Part shown: piece by piece, positions 25,519-37,399 of the stretch
Numbering within the stretch: the stretch's first letter is position 1
How the letters are laid out: every line of letters begins with the position of its first letter
Source: Druceiella hillmani
Taxonomy: Eukaryota; Arthropoda; Insecta; Lepidoptera; Hepialidae
Assembly: GCA_039881145.1 (NCBI GenBank)
Contig: JAYKKI010000087.1
Coordinates: 9,915,001-9,979,000 of the forward strand
Length of the DNA: 64,000 bases
Reading direction: 5' to 3'
Position numbers and translations under genes: made by a program
The notes under the pieces: model-generated
The model's input: only the letters and a program-made list of their open reading frames with translations
What the model was told of the DNA's origin: nothing
Databases searched by the model: none

Positions 25519-28500
25519 GTAAGTTTTTAAATTATTACTAAAAACAAATATTTACGATCACTGTGAGAGATTCATTTTTATTTTAAGACTCCGTTCTATT
25601 AGTAATTAGTATTGACTAAAATATAAAAATATTTAATACTGACAAGACTGCGTGGTGTAGCATTAATTTAGAGGGATATATATACATATACTAAATGCTT
25701 GTTTATATTTTTGACAATGATAATGCTAAAATAATGAAGTATTTAAAAATTGAGTTTCAGTCGGCAGCACCGCAATAAAACTTGACCTTAGTTGCAATAG
25801 AGATTTATTTCTGTCACCGGAATTTTGTTTGAATTAACGTCACGATCGGTTTAAGTAACCTTTCAATATCAATATACTCGATGATTTCGCTAAAATTTTG
25901 TTATGTAAAACAGGTAAACCTAGGTTTGGGAAGGAATAAATATTTTCTATTATACAAATATAACTTTAAAATGCAGGGAATATACGTTTTATAAATTGTT
26001 TTGTCTGGAACATTTGTTTGACGCACAAATATTGATAAACATTTATCGAGGCAACATAAAGGATACCGCTTTCTGCCTAGGCAGTACGGCACGCTTACAC
26101 AAACACACACACACAGGCACGAGAGAAGAGGGCGCAATGCCCTCGCGAACGAGATAGATGGAGACACGTCTAACATTGTAGGCTCACTACGCGCACAGTT
26201 GAGGAATATTTTGATTTCGGGGTCAACGCAGACCCTTAGGGTCCATCGTAAAACGCGGATCCCCAGGGAGCGCTCCCGACTCGTTTGTGTCAATCCGGGA
26301 ACAAGCTGTACCTTCCATTTATCGTTTGAAATATATATACCTACAGCTTACGCCGATCGGGTCGAAGGGGTCGGCGCCGTACATCTAGCGATCCAATTGA
26401 ACTATATTTTAATATCGTACAACAATACTCCACCGTCGGAGTTTAACGATTTTACTTAGAGTTTTAAGAAATAATGGAACTATTGTAAATGTCTAATCAT
26501 TAAATTATGTTCATAGATATTGCAAGCGCCACAAAGAGAGTCAGCATCGAGATCTCAGCGCCGATACACTATCCCGTGTGTCGATCGCATTCGCAATAAA
26601 AGGACAATTCGTTTCGCTCGTTCTGGAAAATATCATCGGCCGCTGTACCCAAATGGCTGCGGCAAAACATAAACAGTCTATTAGCGCGCTCGAACGACCC
26701 GCGTCGCGCCTAACGAGCGCCGCCCGCTAATGCTGTTTTTCGCAGACGCGCGTCTGCTTTCTAATGGCGCTTTTCATTTGGACGCGACCGTAGCATTCAG
26801 CACCTTGTTACCTACGTGTCACGGGAATATAATATTGTACGATATACTTATTGTATTATAGTTAGAAAAGGCCACGTACCGATATATATATATTACTTTA
26901 AACCTTAAAAAATCGAGTAGAATACAACAAAACAATCGCTACAAGATTCAAAGTGTAGTATATAAATAAATAATAAAAGTAAAAATTATATGCACATGTA
27001 CGTATTGCAATAATTTTAAATACTACTGCGAAATAAATTCCTACTTATATAATACCTTCACAACGTGAAAATAAAATATTAATCATTTCATGGTACGCAG
27101 TCAGCGCAACTAGGCTGGCATAGTTCCTTTATTTACTGAAGGATAATGTAAAACAATCGCTACATAAAATAAAAAAGTAACCTGCATAACTGCTACCTTG
27201 CAAAGCTCATTGAGCTCCATGTTCCCAAGAAAATAGAGTTCTCGCGGGCTAACCAGTTGACGTTCCATCATCGTTTCCTATTCCTATTATTGACAGCCTA
27301 AATTTTTATAAAGACACAAATTAAGTCAAACAAATAGGAACACTTCCAAATTTAGACAAATGGAAGTGTTCTATTTGTTTGACATGAGTTATAAATTAAT
27401 TAGAATCGTGTGATCACTAAGAAGTTCAAGGACACAGGCTCAGTATTAGAATTTTCTAATACAGAGTCTATATCTTCGAAATTCCTGGCGCTTGTCATGA
27501 GCGAAATTTCCATTCTGCATTTAAATAATACAATACGTCTTTAAAACGCGGACAATATCGACGCTGACCGACGACGATCAGTCGGCGATAAAGCGCCAAA
27601 CGACTATTAAATAATCGGCAAAAATCCATTAGTCGAACAACCGCGCGAACGCCAGCCGCTTCCCGCAGACCACGGCTCCACCATCTCGTAATTATATTCG
27701 CGAACACTCGTCAATTATACTGTGGTACCATTTTACGGTAACCGACCCATATTGCCGATTAATTGGGCGGACAATTTTAAAGCGGTGTAGTTACACAGTA
27801 AGAAAACGTGCAAGTGTAAATACGTATTTCTAATGGCAATTAATTAAAACGAAACAATTGCAAACCTGAGATTAGCAAACGAGGATCATGCAAGAAAACT
27901 TTCTAGTCCAATTGAAGTAACCATTGCCACAACTATAGTTTACGATATACAAGACCCAACTAGTCCACAAACGATATTTGACTGCTTGAATGCAGTGAAG
28001 CCCTGAACAAACTATCCATTATAATATAAATAGGTGGGCTTCCTAGAAACTCCGTCTTCAAATTCTTGAACGTCAATAATGGAATTGAATTGTCAGGAGC
28101 CGAGAACAAAATTTTATATTTGGTTTCATTTTGAAGATCAAAACAAAAACTACTTAAAGATAATTAAAATGATAAAAACTATTATAAATAATTTCTTGTT
28201 CTTTCTCCATCAGCACGCCGTCGATTCTTCCTCGAGAGCGTTGCTCAGTTATAAATTTAGCTAGAGGCCAGCAGTTGCGCGCTCGTAAACGAGCTCGCCC
28301 CGCGCATAATTTTTTTACTCCCCGCACTTTTATAGCTTATAAAAGCAGTTTGCTTTATGTATACAGTCGATTTAAGGCAAGCGCACAACAATTTAGGGAA
28401 CGCCTGACGAGACACCGGCGCTCTCAGAAATATAGTGTACAATGTTTATATGGGAAATGTGCTACACGCAATAGTGTAACTACTGAACTCAACCACTTAA

Positions 28501-29139
28501 CCTGTGTCCTTCAGTAGTCCTGGTGCTTTAACCAACAAACGCGTGTATAACATTAAATACCGTATAAGAAACGTAGTTTCAAATATTTCAAGTAAAAAAT
28601 AAATAACAAACCGAAATAGTTTGATTATGTATTTTAGCGACTTTGGCAATATAAAGTTAAGGAAATGAAAAAAAATACTACAGTAAATTGACGACCTAGT
28701 GGAGGCTCTAGAATATAAATTTAATAACCGGAGTAGTACAAGCAGACAACGTTTGATCATAGCTATCACTGCTATGACATATAGCATCGTTAAAACATTG
28801 TGCTTCCTGTACATTACAACCCTGAGTACAGAGGAAAGCGTACAAGATGATGAATTCATATTATCTGGACCGCATAATTTTGAGACGCGTCACAGAGTAT
28901 CTGAATGCAAGCAATCACAGTTAAGACATCTTTCAACAGGAACTCTCAATTTTAACAGCTTATAGTGGACGTAGTTGCGATCTGTTCTACTTTACTCGAA
29001 TTTTACTTCATCGAATTTTACTTCTACGATACCACCGCTATTCGTCAAACATTTCGGGTTCGTATTCTCGGTGTTTACCAAAAAACACAAACATCGATGG
29101 CGAAAATTTCATTTGTTAGATGAAATTTATGGTATGTTG
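25519..29139. other. groucho intron, mostly AT-rich
   Basis: Apart from the hairpin at 27.3 kb, contents are AT-rich sequence with GC-rich patches at 26,170-26,290 and 26,560-26,810. The latter holds AACGAGCGCCGCCCGCTAAT and CAGACGCGCGTCTG, a 14-bp palindrome. The 130-codon minus frame at 25,901-26,293 has no domain. Confidence 0.5.
27325..27383. ncRNA. 59-nt near-perfect hairpin, candidate small-RNA precursor
   Basis: GTCAAACAAATAGGAACACT-TCCA (27,325-27,348) pairs with TGGAAGTGTTCTATTTGTTT-GAC (27,361-27,383): 23 base pairs with one bulged base and a 12-nt loop. Length and loop suit an insect miRNA precursor, but the stem is unusually perfect and there is no expression evidence. It could equally be a tiny hairpin repeat. 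Strand unknown; it lies in the groucho intron. Confidence 0.4.
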
Positions 29140-29460
29140 TTCTTACGATAAAATTTAACATTCTTAAAAGACTTCGTTAACAAACAAAATTGCCGCATTT
29201 AAAGTGTGCTCAATGGAGCTTCAAGAATGTAAATTTCATTCCAAGAACGTTACCGTTTCGTGTGGACGTGTGGATCCAGCAGAATCATCGGACCTCATTT
29301 TTCCCAAATGAACGAGGAGGGAGGCCATGACTATCAATGGCGAAAGGTACTGTGGACTATGAAAACCAGATATTTTTGGCCTCGACTGGAAAGTATGAAT
29401 CTCAGCAACGCGTGATTTCAATAAAACAGAGCAACGTGTACGCATTTTATGTAAAATAGT
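29140..29460 (+). pseudogene. fragment of a Tc1/mariner-superfamily transposase
   Basis: On the plus strand, motifs appear in the order expected of an insect transposase class in the IS630-Tc1-mariner superfamily: FVNKQNCRI (about 29,174-29,200), then NVTVSCGRVD with the usual Trp replaced, then AMTINGERY (about 29,325-29,350), then FQ..RATC (29,417-29,440), a remnant of the FQQDGATCH region around the second catalytic Asp. At least three stops interrupt the frame. Neither terminus was found and the C-terminal third is absent. The family identification rests on remembered motif order. The minus-strand open frame over the same bases (29,236-29,568) is a shadow. Confidence 0.65.
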
Positions 29461-31143
29461 CGTTGAGCATTGTACCTCGTGAGAGGAAGATTGAACACTA
29501 ACACAACTTTTATTCAAATTTAAAAATATGACACCGTTAATGGAAAACATGTATGATATAAAGTTCACTCCTAAGACTTTAAAAAAAATTGATTATTGTA
29601 CCAATGACTAGTTAGCTTCATTAGATTCTGTTCTATTAGACAAATTCAAATTTCTTAATCTTTGTTTTATTAAGGATGCAGATAATTAAATTTGGTGTTA
29701 TCTTTTAATACCTAATGTCATACTGCATAAATATCGTACAATGTTACTTCACTATACCACTTATTGCAACATTGTGAACTATATCTGATATAGTTTAGAG
29801 CATTGCAATCACTGGAAACATGCAAACAAAATATAAGTTAAAAACGAATAAATACACTGCTGCACAAACTTTTCTGTTTCGGCCTCAAAGCAGATTGTGT
29901 TCTATTTTCCTTTAATTTAACGTACCCAAAAATTATATTAAACATAAGTTCCAATGAAATGATCCGCTTTATCTGAACTAATTTTTTCTCTCAATTGCCA
30001 GTAAACTAAACCGTTGAAATGTCGATATAAGGGAAGTAAAGCCCGTCCGAATGCGTGTTAATTGCGCGGTGTTGACCAGTAGTAACGAAGCGCACTTCCG
30101 TTATGCTCCTATTCCACCGGCGTTGTAAAGCGCGATATTTCGATATGAATAAAACGAGGCAATTAACAGACACGGCGGCAACATTAATCTCGTACAACCG
30201 TAACATCGATAAACCGATTGACAGCTAATGCACGTCCGGTGACTTTAATTAATTAACGTGTAAAGTGGGCGCGAGCGGCGGAGCGAGGAGTGGTGTATCA
30301 AGTTAAGTGGAAAGTTGAAAATAAAGTGTCGAGAGGGAAGACAAGGGGGTTCGAATGGAGAAGCGGGGGCGAGATTAGAGCTGGAACGAGAGGGTGTCGC
30401 CTTCTGATGGCCGGTCTAGAGGGAAAACGTGTATAATTACTCCAAATTGGGGTCTGCCGGGCCGGGAGTGTCGCGCGACAAGCATCTATTTTTGTTACGC
30501 TATTATAATCTGTATTTCATTAGAGCATTTGAGGGGGAGTTTATTTAAATTTTACGGTCTGGAAGTGCATATACTTATGACACGATTTTTCATTAGGACA
30601 ATCAACAAATTGAAAATAAATGTTTACCAAAGTTAATACGTTATCCTAAATAATAGAAAGATTAAAAAAGAATGATCAGTTTTAAAAATTACGAGACTTA
30701 TAATTCATACATATAAATAAAATTAAAGTGTATGTCTGTGATTTTTAAATAAATGCCTTTTTTTAGACTGGATTTTATTTTTGTCTGTCAGTCTATCTTT
30801 CTATCTTGTTTATTTGAAATACACTCATAACGGTTAACTGTATTGCAAAATATGTTATATCTGTATAAATTAGATTTAATCTTGAAATCTCAAGAAGTTT
30901 CGCAGGAATTAAAAAAAAAACTCCGCCACAGATAGTGAGCAGGCTGTAGGAGTAGGCGAGAACCGGCAGGAGAACTATAATCGACAATGCAAGTCGGCCC
31001 AAGAGCCATTTAAATCAAACTGTGTCTAACAAAAGAAAATAAACGGAATAAAAATGTACTTTTGTAATTTTTATATTTCTGGGAATATCAGACTTTAATT
31101 TTTCAAGCGGCAACCTTGACGATAGATAATGAAAAGATCTTAC
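29461..31143. other. groucho intron upstream of the GP exon, next to the Q exon
   Basis: No gene seen. A moderately GC-rich block lies at 30,230-30,480 (GGGCGCGAGCGGCGGAGCGA). Otherwise AT-rich. Confidence 0.5.
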
Positions 31144-31281
31144 CCCGATGATGGCGTTGAGCTCAGTCATGGTGACCTGCTTGGCTCGCTCCACCGCCGT
31201 CGCCACCTGCTGCTGATGCTCCTGCGACAGGAATGGCAGGATCTGTGCTATTATTGCATTCAGCCTTTTCGCTATCTCAGT
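31144..31281 (-). CDS. gro: groucho internal exon: distal part of the Q (tetramerisation) domain
   Basis: Groucho/TLE is a nuclear co-repressor recruited by DNA-bound repressors such as Hairy-type bHLH factors and TCF; its N-terminal Q domain forms tetramers. The exon reads 46 codons without a stop, from [18 protein letters not shown] to the [16 protein letters not shown] end, matching Groucho/TLE proteins from memory. On the minus strand it is preceded by a pyrimidine-rich tract ending in TTTGTCCGCAG and followed by donor GTAAGA, so it is 138 bp and in phase 0 at both ends. The residues fit the second amphipathic helix of the Q domain. The preceding exon, which should end near the conserved MHKQ, was not found up to 64 kb. 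Longer open frames across this point only read into the introns. Identification as groucho is strong; the organism-level assignment is inferred. Confidence 0.93.
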
Positions 31282-31341
31282 CTGCGGACAAACAATAAAT
31301 GCTTTTACATATATTATTTGACTTAAAGATGAATAATGAGA

Positions 31342-31343
<2 letters not shown>

Positions 31344-31382
<39 letters not shown>
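31344..31382. repeat. (TA)n microsatellite next to the groucho Q-domain exon
   Basis: About 39 bp of alternating A and T, 63 bp upstream of the exon start at 31,281 in groucho sense, on the far side of the branch-site and polypyrimidine region. Confidence 0.97.
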
Positions 31383-31386
<4 letters not shown>

Positions 31387-32053
31387 CTGAAAAAACTTGG
31401 AAAATATATAGGTAAAATTGGAAGACGGAAGAAATGGACGGATATTTTGTTCAATAATTTAAAACTATTAAATCAAACCTGAAAATTTTCTATCAAATTA
31501 AACATTACAATTGAAAAAGGGTGAAATAATAATTAAAAATAATTTTTATATCGTTCAAATAATAAGGAACTAAATAACGCGTGACGAACACGTTTGTTGT
31601 GCCCTCACTACAGTTGGATTCGTTCGATAACTACGTGATACACGTTATGGTATTTTTTAATACTGACCGAACGGTTTGCAAAATATTTTAAAAAATGTCT
31701 TTGAATGAGATGTTAAAAAAATAATATTTTTCCAAGATATAAAAATGTTTATTAAGCAAATCGCTTGTAACATAATCTTTAAAGTTAATCACATATCTTA
31801 ACCAGGGGCTAAGGATTTCATTATCAGGTATATGAAATACTCATTTCGGATTATCGGCATCCTAACGTATAATTTAGTGTTCTATACATAGTTTAGTGTT
31901 CTAATATTGCCTAGTATCCTGATATGCCGATAGCCTTTTGTCATCCCCACATGTAGGTATGTACGCTCTTCGATGAGGTCTTACTGACTGCATCGATGTT
32001 TCTGTATTAACAGGTTTAATTCACTATAAAGCTATTGACAACCGCTAACTGTT

Positions 32054-32119
32054 GTTGGTCTCTGTCGCGACGGACTATCGCCCAATGTGGTTGGACTCTG
32101 CCGCGGCGGACTAGCGCGG
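32054..32119 (+). repeat. 36-bp tandem duplication, GC-rich
   Basis: GTTGGTCTCTGTCGCGACGG (32,054) and GTTGGACTCTGCCGCGGCGG (32,090) begin two units; 24 of the first 28 positions agree. It lies in an otherwise AT-rich stretch. Confidence 0.75.
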
Positions 32120-32979
32120 GAACGTTGAGCGTGACTCGTTGCGCGCAACACGTTCCGTTTGATGCGCCTCATTATATTCACAAATGTTACCATACCTACA
32201 TACCGTTTCATTTCAGTTTTCTAATTAACCTACGCTGAAGAGTCTTGAACATGTAAATTTAATCTCCATGAAATGTCCATGGATCTCGTTACACTCGAAA
32301 CAAATAAAATTCAAATGACTTGATGATAATATTATTGTGAATAATATAATTTTCTAGTCGTTGCAACTGGGAAAATCTCGGCTTGTTATTGGAAATTGGA
32401 ATCCTCCTTGCTTTTCGCTTTCGTTTTGCTATATAGATATATTAGCTAAAAACTAATAGACGTGTTAGCTAAATACTGACTGCTCCTTAATGGGAAAAAT
32501 CCAACCACAAAACAATATCGAAGTTGAGAAAGAAAATTCGAACCCAATTATGTCACCTGTCATGTCATAATCTTTTTTCCTAATTTTTTATAATAAATGT
32601 TTGAATACGTTTCTTAAAACTATTACATTTTAGTTTTTGGTTTTTGTTCAATATTTTCATGCAAAACATACATATTTTCGAAGTGGTTTTTCAAAGCCCT
32701 TTCATTTATGTAACCAGAATAACATTTCTTGTTTCTTTAATTCGAATATTGTAGAATAGCCCAAAGCCCAGATTTAAACATAGTACCTTGGCAAGCTTTA
32801 GAAATTTTGTTTCTTAAATATCGTACTTATTTATAGAACATACATATTTTCAACCTGTTCACAAAAACCTTTAATTTGATATCCATCTTGAAGGATTTTC
32901 GAATATTTATTTCGTCACGTTGGACACAATGGTATTCTCATCCACCATATTGCATGAGTTGTAATATTACCTACATAAA

Positions 32980-33115
32980 GACACTCAGGAGAATTCCAAC
33001 GATGTCTCATTTGTTCAAATTGGGTTATCCGGGTCGGCTCCAGATAGTAACATGCGGACACACCCACATACATACATAAACTGATAAACGTAATAGCCGC
33101 AGTCGGGTAAGATTT
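32980..33115 (+). repeat. 3' part of a dispersed repeat ending GCAGTCGGGTAA
   Basis: TTGTTCAAATTGGGTTATCC, then CACACCCACATACATACATA, then AACTGATAAACGTAATAGCC and GCAGTCGGGTAAGATT follow the 3' end layout of common lepidopteran repeats (tract of CATA units, then (G)CAGTCGGGTAAAA). The repeat at 44,103 ends in the similar GAAGTCGGTTAAAA. Confidence 0.5.
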
Positions 33116-33781
33116 AAGACTCTAGAAATGAGTAAACTTCTATACATATATGCCACGACGTATCGTAATAGTAAATATAAAACATTTTAAACTGTACGTT
33201 AAATGGCGTGCGTGGATATAAAATAGATAATAATTGAACAGCAAATGAACAAATTACAAAATTACACTCAATCCAAAATTAATGTACCTAATAAAGCATA
33301 TTAAGAACTAACGTAACTATATAAAGACGGCAATATAAATAAACAAATTCTTCGGTGATGTGACCATTCGTTGAACATTCAGTTTAAATATTTAAACACG
33401 TGACCATTGGTCGATACATTTTACAGGAGTTTAATCTCCTAACAAGATGCCATGAATGGATTTTATACATGGTACAACTTGCCCAATATAAAACGACTGA
33501 GACATGAAATATTTTGTTCAGGTTTACATATACATACTTCGTGCAGGCAGCCTTTTGAACGTATGCGTGTAACGAATGTGGCGGACGTAGAAAATGAAAT
33601 GTTGTTTTGATGTCATTGTAGAGTTCAATTCAACGACCGATAAGATCGCGAGTGCGATACGGGCACGTATCGGAATTTAGATTACAGGAGCTCGTAAAAT
33701 TTATCTTACACGTTGAGGTGTACTGTCGATTGAGATGTATTGCAGTATTCGATTATTTCATTTGATATTTTTGCTAATTGG

Positions 33782-33879
33782 CCACCTGAATTTGTTGCAA
33801 TATAACGAAACCTACGTCGTGGTAAAGAATTTAAATAGAGAAGAAATAATACTACATCACGTAGTTTCATTTAATTGTG
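33782..33879 (+). repeat. 98-bp repeat, inverted partner at 41.4 kb
   Basis: CCACCTGAATTTGTTGCAAT, CGTCGTGGTAAAGAATTTAA, GAAATAATACTACATCACGT, AGTTTCATTTAATTGTGG match the reverse complement of 41,355-41,450, with the last 40 bp nearly identical. No coding content. Confidence 0.85.
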
Positions 33880-36800
33880 GCTGGTGTTATTATTAATTAA
33901 CGCGTGAGTACAGTCAAATGTACACGTTTATAATGAAAATAGAATACAGCATTAATTTTGTTTGCAAGAATGTACTTTCTTTTTTATATTTATTTACAGT
34001 GTTACCTATTTAATACATTCCATGACAATCATGACACGCACAATTTTTGTATTTAAATAATCACTATATTTTGTGTACTGTTACTGTTCTTTTAATTAAT
34101 CTGTATATAAATTAATAATCAAAATAGATTATAATCTTTATGTGGGAATATTAGGATAATCTAGAGTTCATTAGCCAAATGGTGAAAAATGGACACTTAT
34201 AATTTCGTCATGTCCGTCTGTCTTTCACAGCGTCATAACTGTTACAGTTTAAGTCCGATCATATACAGCGGCATTTACTTAAAGATCACAATGGAAAAAT
34301 GTTTTTATTAACTTGCATTAACAAATGTAACATATTGCGGTAGTCGTTTTATTTTCGTCATGTCTATTAAATATAAGCTGAGCAATATATTCACATATAC
34401 AAAAATAATATGTGTAATGTTTTAATGAAAATACTTAGCTAATTGGATTTCTACTCATATTTCACAGGTTAATTTTTTACATTTTTTTTATAATTACACT
34501 CTCTATTGTCAGCCTTAAAAATTTTGTTTTAAAATTACAAGACTTAAAAATGGGTACTCTGTGATCGAAATGGAAATTAAAGAAGACTTCAAGGTAATTG
34601 TGATTTCCTGTCAGCTATAAATAGTTTTTTAAACATAATGTTTAAATACGATTTTTTTCTTGAAAGCAACTCGGCAAATTGGTCAAATCATTTGTTTCAA
34701 AAACCTTTTACGATTAAAGTGTTAAGAAGCCAAAAAAATATCAAAATTGATATTTACTTATACGGTAAAAGAACCAAGTGAAAACAATTTTATTGCAATT
34801 GTAATCGATATTTAGATCAAGTCAAGAGAGTACAGGGAAATATTCTTCTCTTATTTCTCGCTATAGCTGACCAACGAGGAGCATCAAAGATCTCAGGATA
34901 CTTATCAATACATTCGAAATATGGGGCCACAGAGCCATTCTGGTCAACAGTTGGACGCTGAATTTTAATAATGTTGAAACACCTATTAGGAGTTAATAAA
35001 CGGCCAAGGCTCGCATGAGTGATGTGAGCTCCTATAACTGATAACGGAAGCACCAGTTTACGACACAACCTCTCTCAATTGTACTCCAGTCGCGTTACTT
35101 TAGCGCAACTAACTTGCTGATAAAATCATCGTCATTTACAATTTACAAATTATCCTAATTATTTTCTGCGTGGTTGCAAATACGAAAAGCGGACAACGCT
35201 AGAATCCAGCAACAAATTATTATTCAAACGCAATGTTAACTTTGCATTTGCCTGTAGGAACGTATGTATTAACCGCGGGCACGACGAAAGTACTAGTCGA
35301 AACAAACCCGAGCTTAGGAATAAAACTTTCGCACGGCATAGAACGAAGCGGGGGTCAAAAAACAGAGCGGCGAGGCGTCGAGGGGGAGCGGGCGACGGGA
35401 CGCGGGCGGCGCGGGCCACCGCAGGGACCGCGAGCGCGGTGGACGGCCGCGGTCGCGGTCGACTCTGTTGCCTCCCGTCCCTCCCGCCGCACGCCGCCCG
35501 CCGTCTAGTTGTCGCTAGCGCCGTCGGGTCGGGGAGAGGCCGCGTCCGCAAGTGTCGCGACGAAAGCCCCAGACGCTCGTAATCTGCTCTGCGGATTCTC
35601 ATAGTGATTAGGGCCGGGGCGTTATATGTCGGCGTTACTGCAGCGTACGAGTACAGGCTGTGTCACCCTCCTTATGGCATATGCGTACGCGGCCACTACC
35701 CGGGCAATGAATCACTCTCTGTCTAATATGATCACTGTAGCATATCAATATAATCGTACGACACTTTAACGCAAAACTGAGCGATTTAGAATTTCATCCA
35801 GATTACACGTTTATTTTGTGCCTAATACTTATCCTAGTTATTTCTTAAGATAAAAGAATAGAAATTAAAAAATGCGTACATTAAAGATATTAAAAAAAGA
35901 CAATTCGAGGTACACATAAAAAGTTAGTTTCTTTGGAATTATCTCCCGTATATTGGTAAATTGAGTAATGGTGTCTCTTTCTGAATGTTCCTTCTCGCTT
36001 CACGTAAAACTATTCAGAAATTCAGAATTCAGTAAAACTATTCAGGAATGGAGTTACGATACTGACTACAATTTCCTTTATCAATTTGTTTCACTGTTTT
36101 TCATTATTTCATTTCTTCTCATTTCCTTTTTATTAAACCAAAAAAGCATTCCATATATTAATTGATCCGAAGGGAAATCGTGGGAAAAAGTTAACCGGAT
36201 ACATGAAACTGGAATTTTGTAAACAATCAAATGTAAACATTTTGCGTACCACTAACGGCTCCATTAATTAGGACTACATAATTTAAACTTTAAACACGGC
36301 CAGCCTTAATGTTTAAACTCAACATTGACAATAAATCAGTGTCATTTATAAAATTTATAGGTAATTTTAACAACGAACGGAGCCGATGACCACGAGCGGT
36401 CAGGAGTAAAGCCCGAAAGAAATATTGTCAAAATGGCATTTAGTAACATTTTATAATTAAATTTAAAATAAATTATGACTTTGATAGAAAAAAATTAAGC
36501 GGACTAATTTTTTTGAAACCAGCTGCTTCAAACTCCTAATGACTTGTTCAATTTTTTAATCAGAAAAGATTAATTTTTTTTGTTTTTATATTCGTAAATA
36601 TTTTTCCGATTATAACTAAAAATAATTGTCCCCTCTAGGGAACACGAATAGGTAAAATCCATTAAAAGGACATCGTTTTGTCTAATATCAAGCCAATTAC
36701 TTTTTCTTGAGTTTGGTATAATAGGTTTAAATTTTTCAGTTGCATAACTCAAGGTAGAACGGATTTCCCAACTCGGGAATTTATAGTTTTGTTTTTTCCG

Positions 36801-36994
36801 TTTTGAAAGCACCTTTATCCACGTAGGTACATATCTACATTCGTACATACATACTCATAAGCTTCCGATGCTTATCAACTACCAATTCCTTTGAAAACAT
36901 TATTCCCTTACTTTCATTGACCGCTCCTCTATGCCAACGCAATGCTTTCATAATTTGAGAAAAGTACAAAGAAGTGAGAAGTTATGAAAAGAAC

Positions 36995-37168
36995 GATACC
37001 AACACAGTGATACTTCTCCGCGGCGATAACAATACAGTATTACTTCTCTGTGACGATAACAATACAGTATTACTTCTCCGCACCGATAACAATACAGTAT
37101 TATTTCTCCACGACGATAACAATACAGTATTACTTCTTCGCGATAACAGTACTGTATTACTAGACCAT
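36995..37168 (+). repeat. 30-bp minisatellite, about 5.7 copies
   Basis: Units GATAACAATACAGTATTACT plus a ten-base variable end start at 36,995, 37,025, 37,055, 37,085, 37,115 and 37,142 (last unit shortened). The 30-bp period keeps one frame open, giving ten-residue repeats of the DNNTVLLLR type. That follows from the period and gives no evidence of a protein. Each unit has a near-palindrome around ACAGTATT, and the last contains perfect ACAGTACTGT. Confidence 0.93.
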
Positions 37169-37325
37169 TAAATTATCATCGTGGCGATGTTTTTCGAACG
37201 TACATTACCAAATTACGATTAAATTGGTCTTTGTTTCTACAGGCGACATTACATTCTTTATATCGGTGAAGATAATTTTATAGATCTATTTAAAGTAACC
37301 TTTATAATTAGATACGATATTGTTG

Positions 37326-37327
<2 letters not shown>

Positions 37328-37396
<69 letters not shown>

Positions 37397-37399
37397 TAT
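37328..37399. repeat. (TA)n microsatellite
   Basis: About 72 bp of alternating A and T with one G interruption (TATATGTATATA at 37,378). Confidence 0.97.

Larger units (their letters stand above)
31383..36990. other. upstream groucho intron, part 1
   Basis: I searched for the expected preceding exon (ending near MHKQ) and did not find it. A strong GC island at 35,340-35,590 (CGGGCGGCGCGGGCCACCGC) has long chance frames on both strands. The minus frame at 36,570-36,848 (92 codons) has no domain. Confidence 0.55.
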
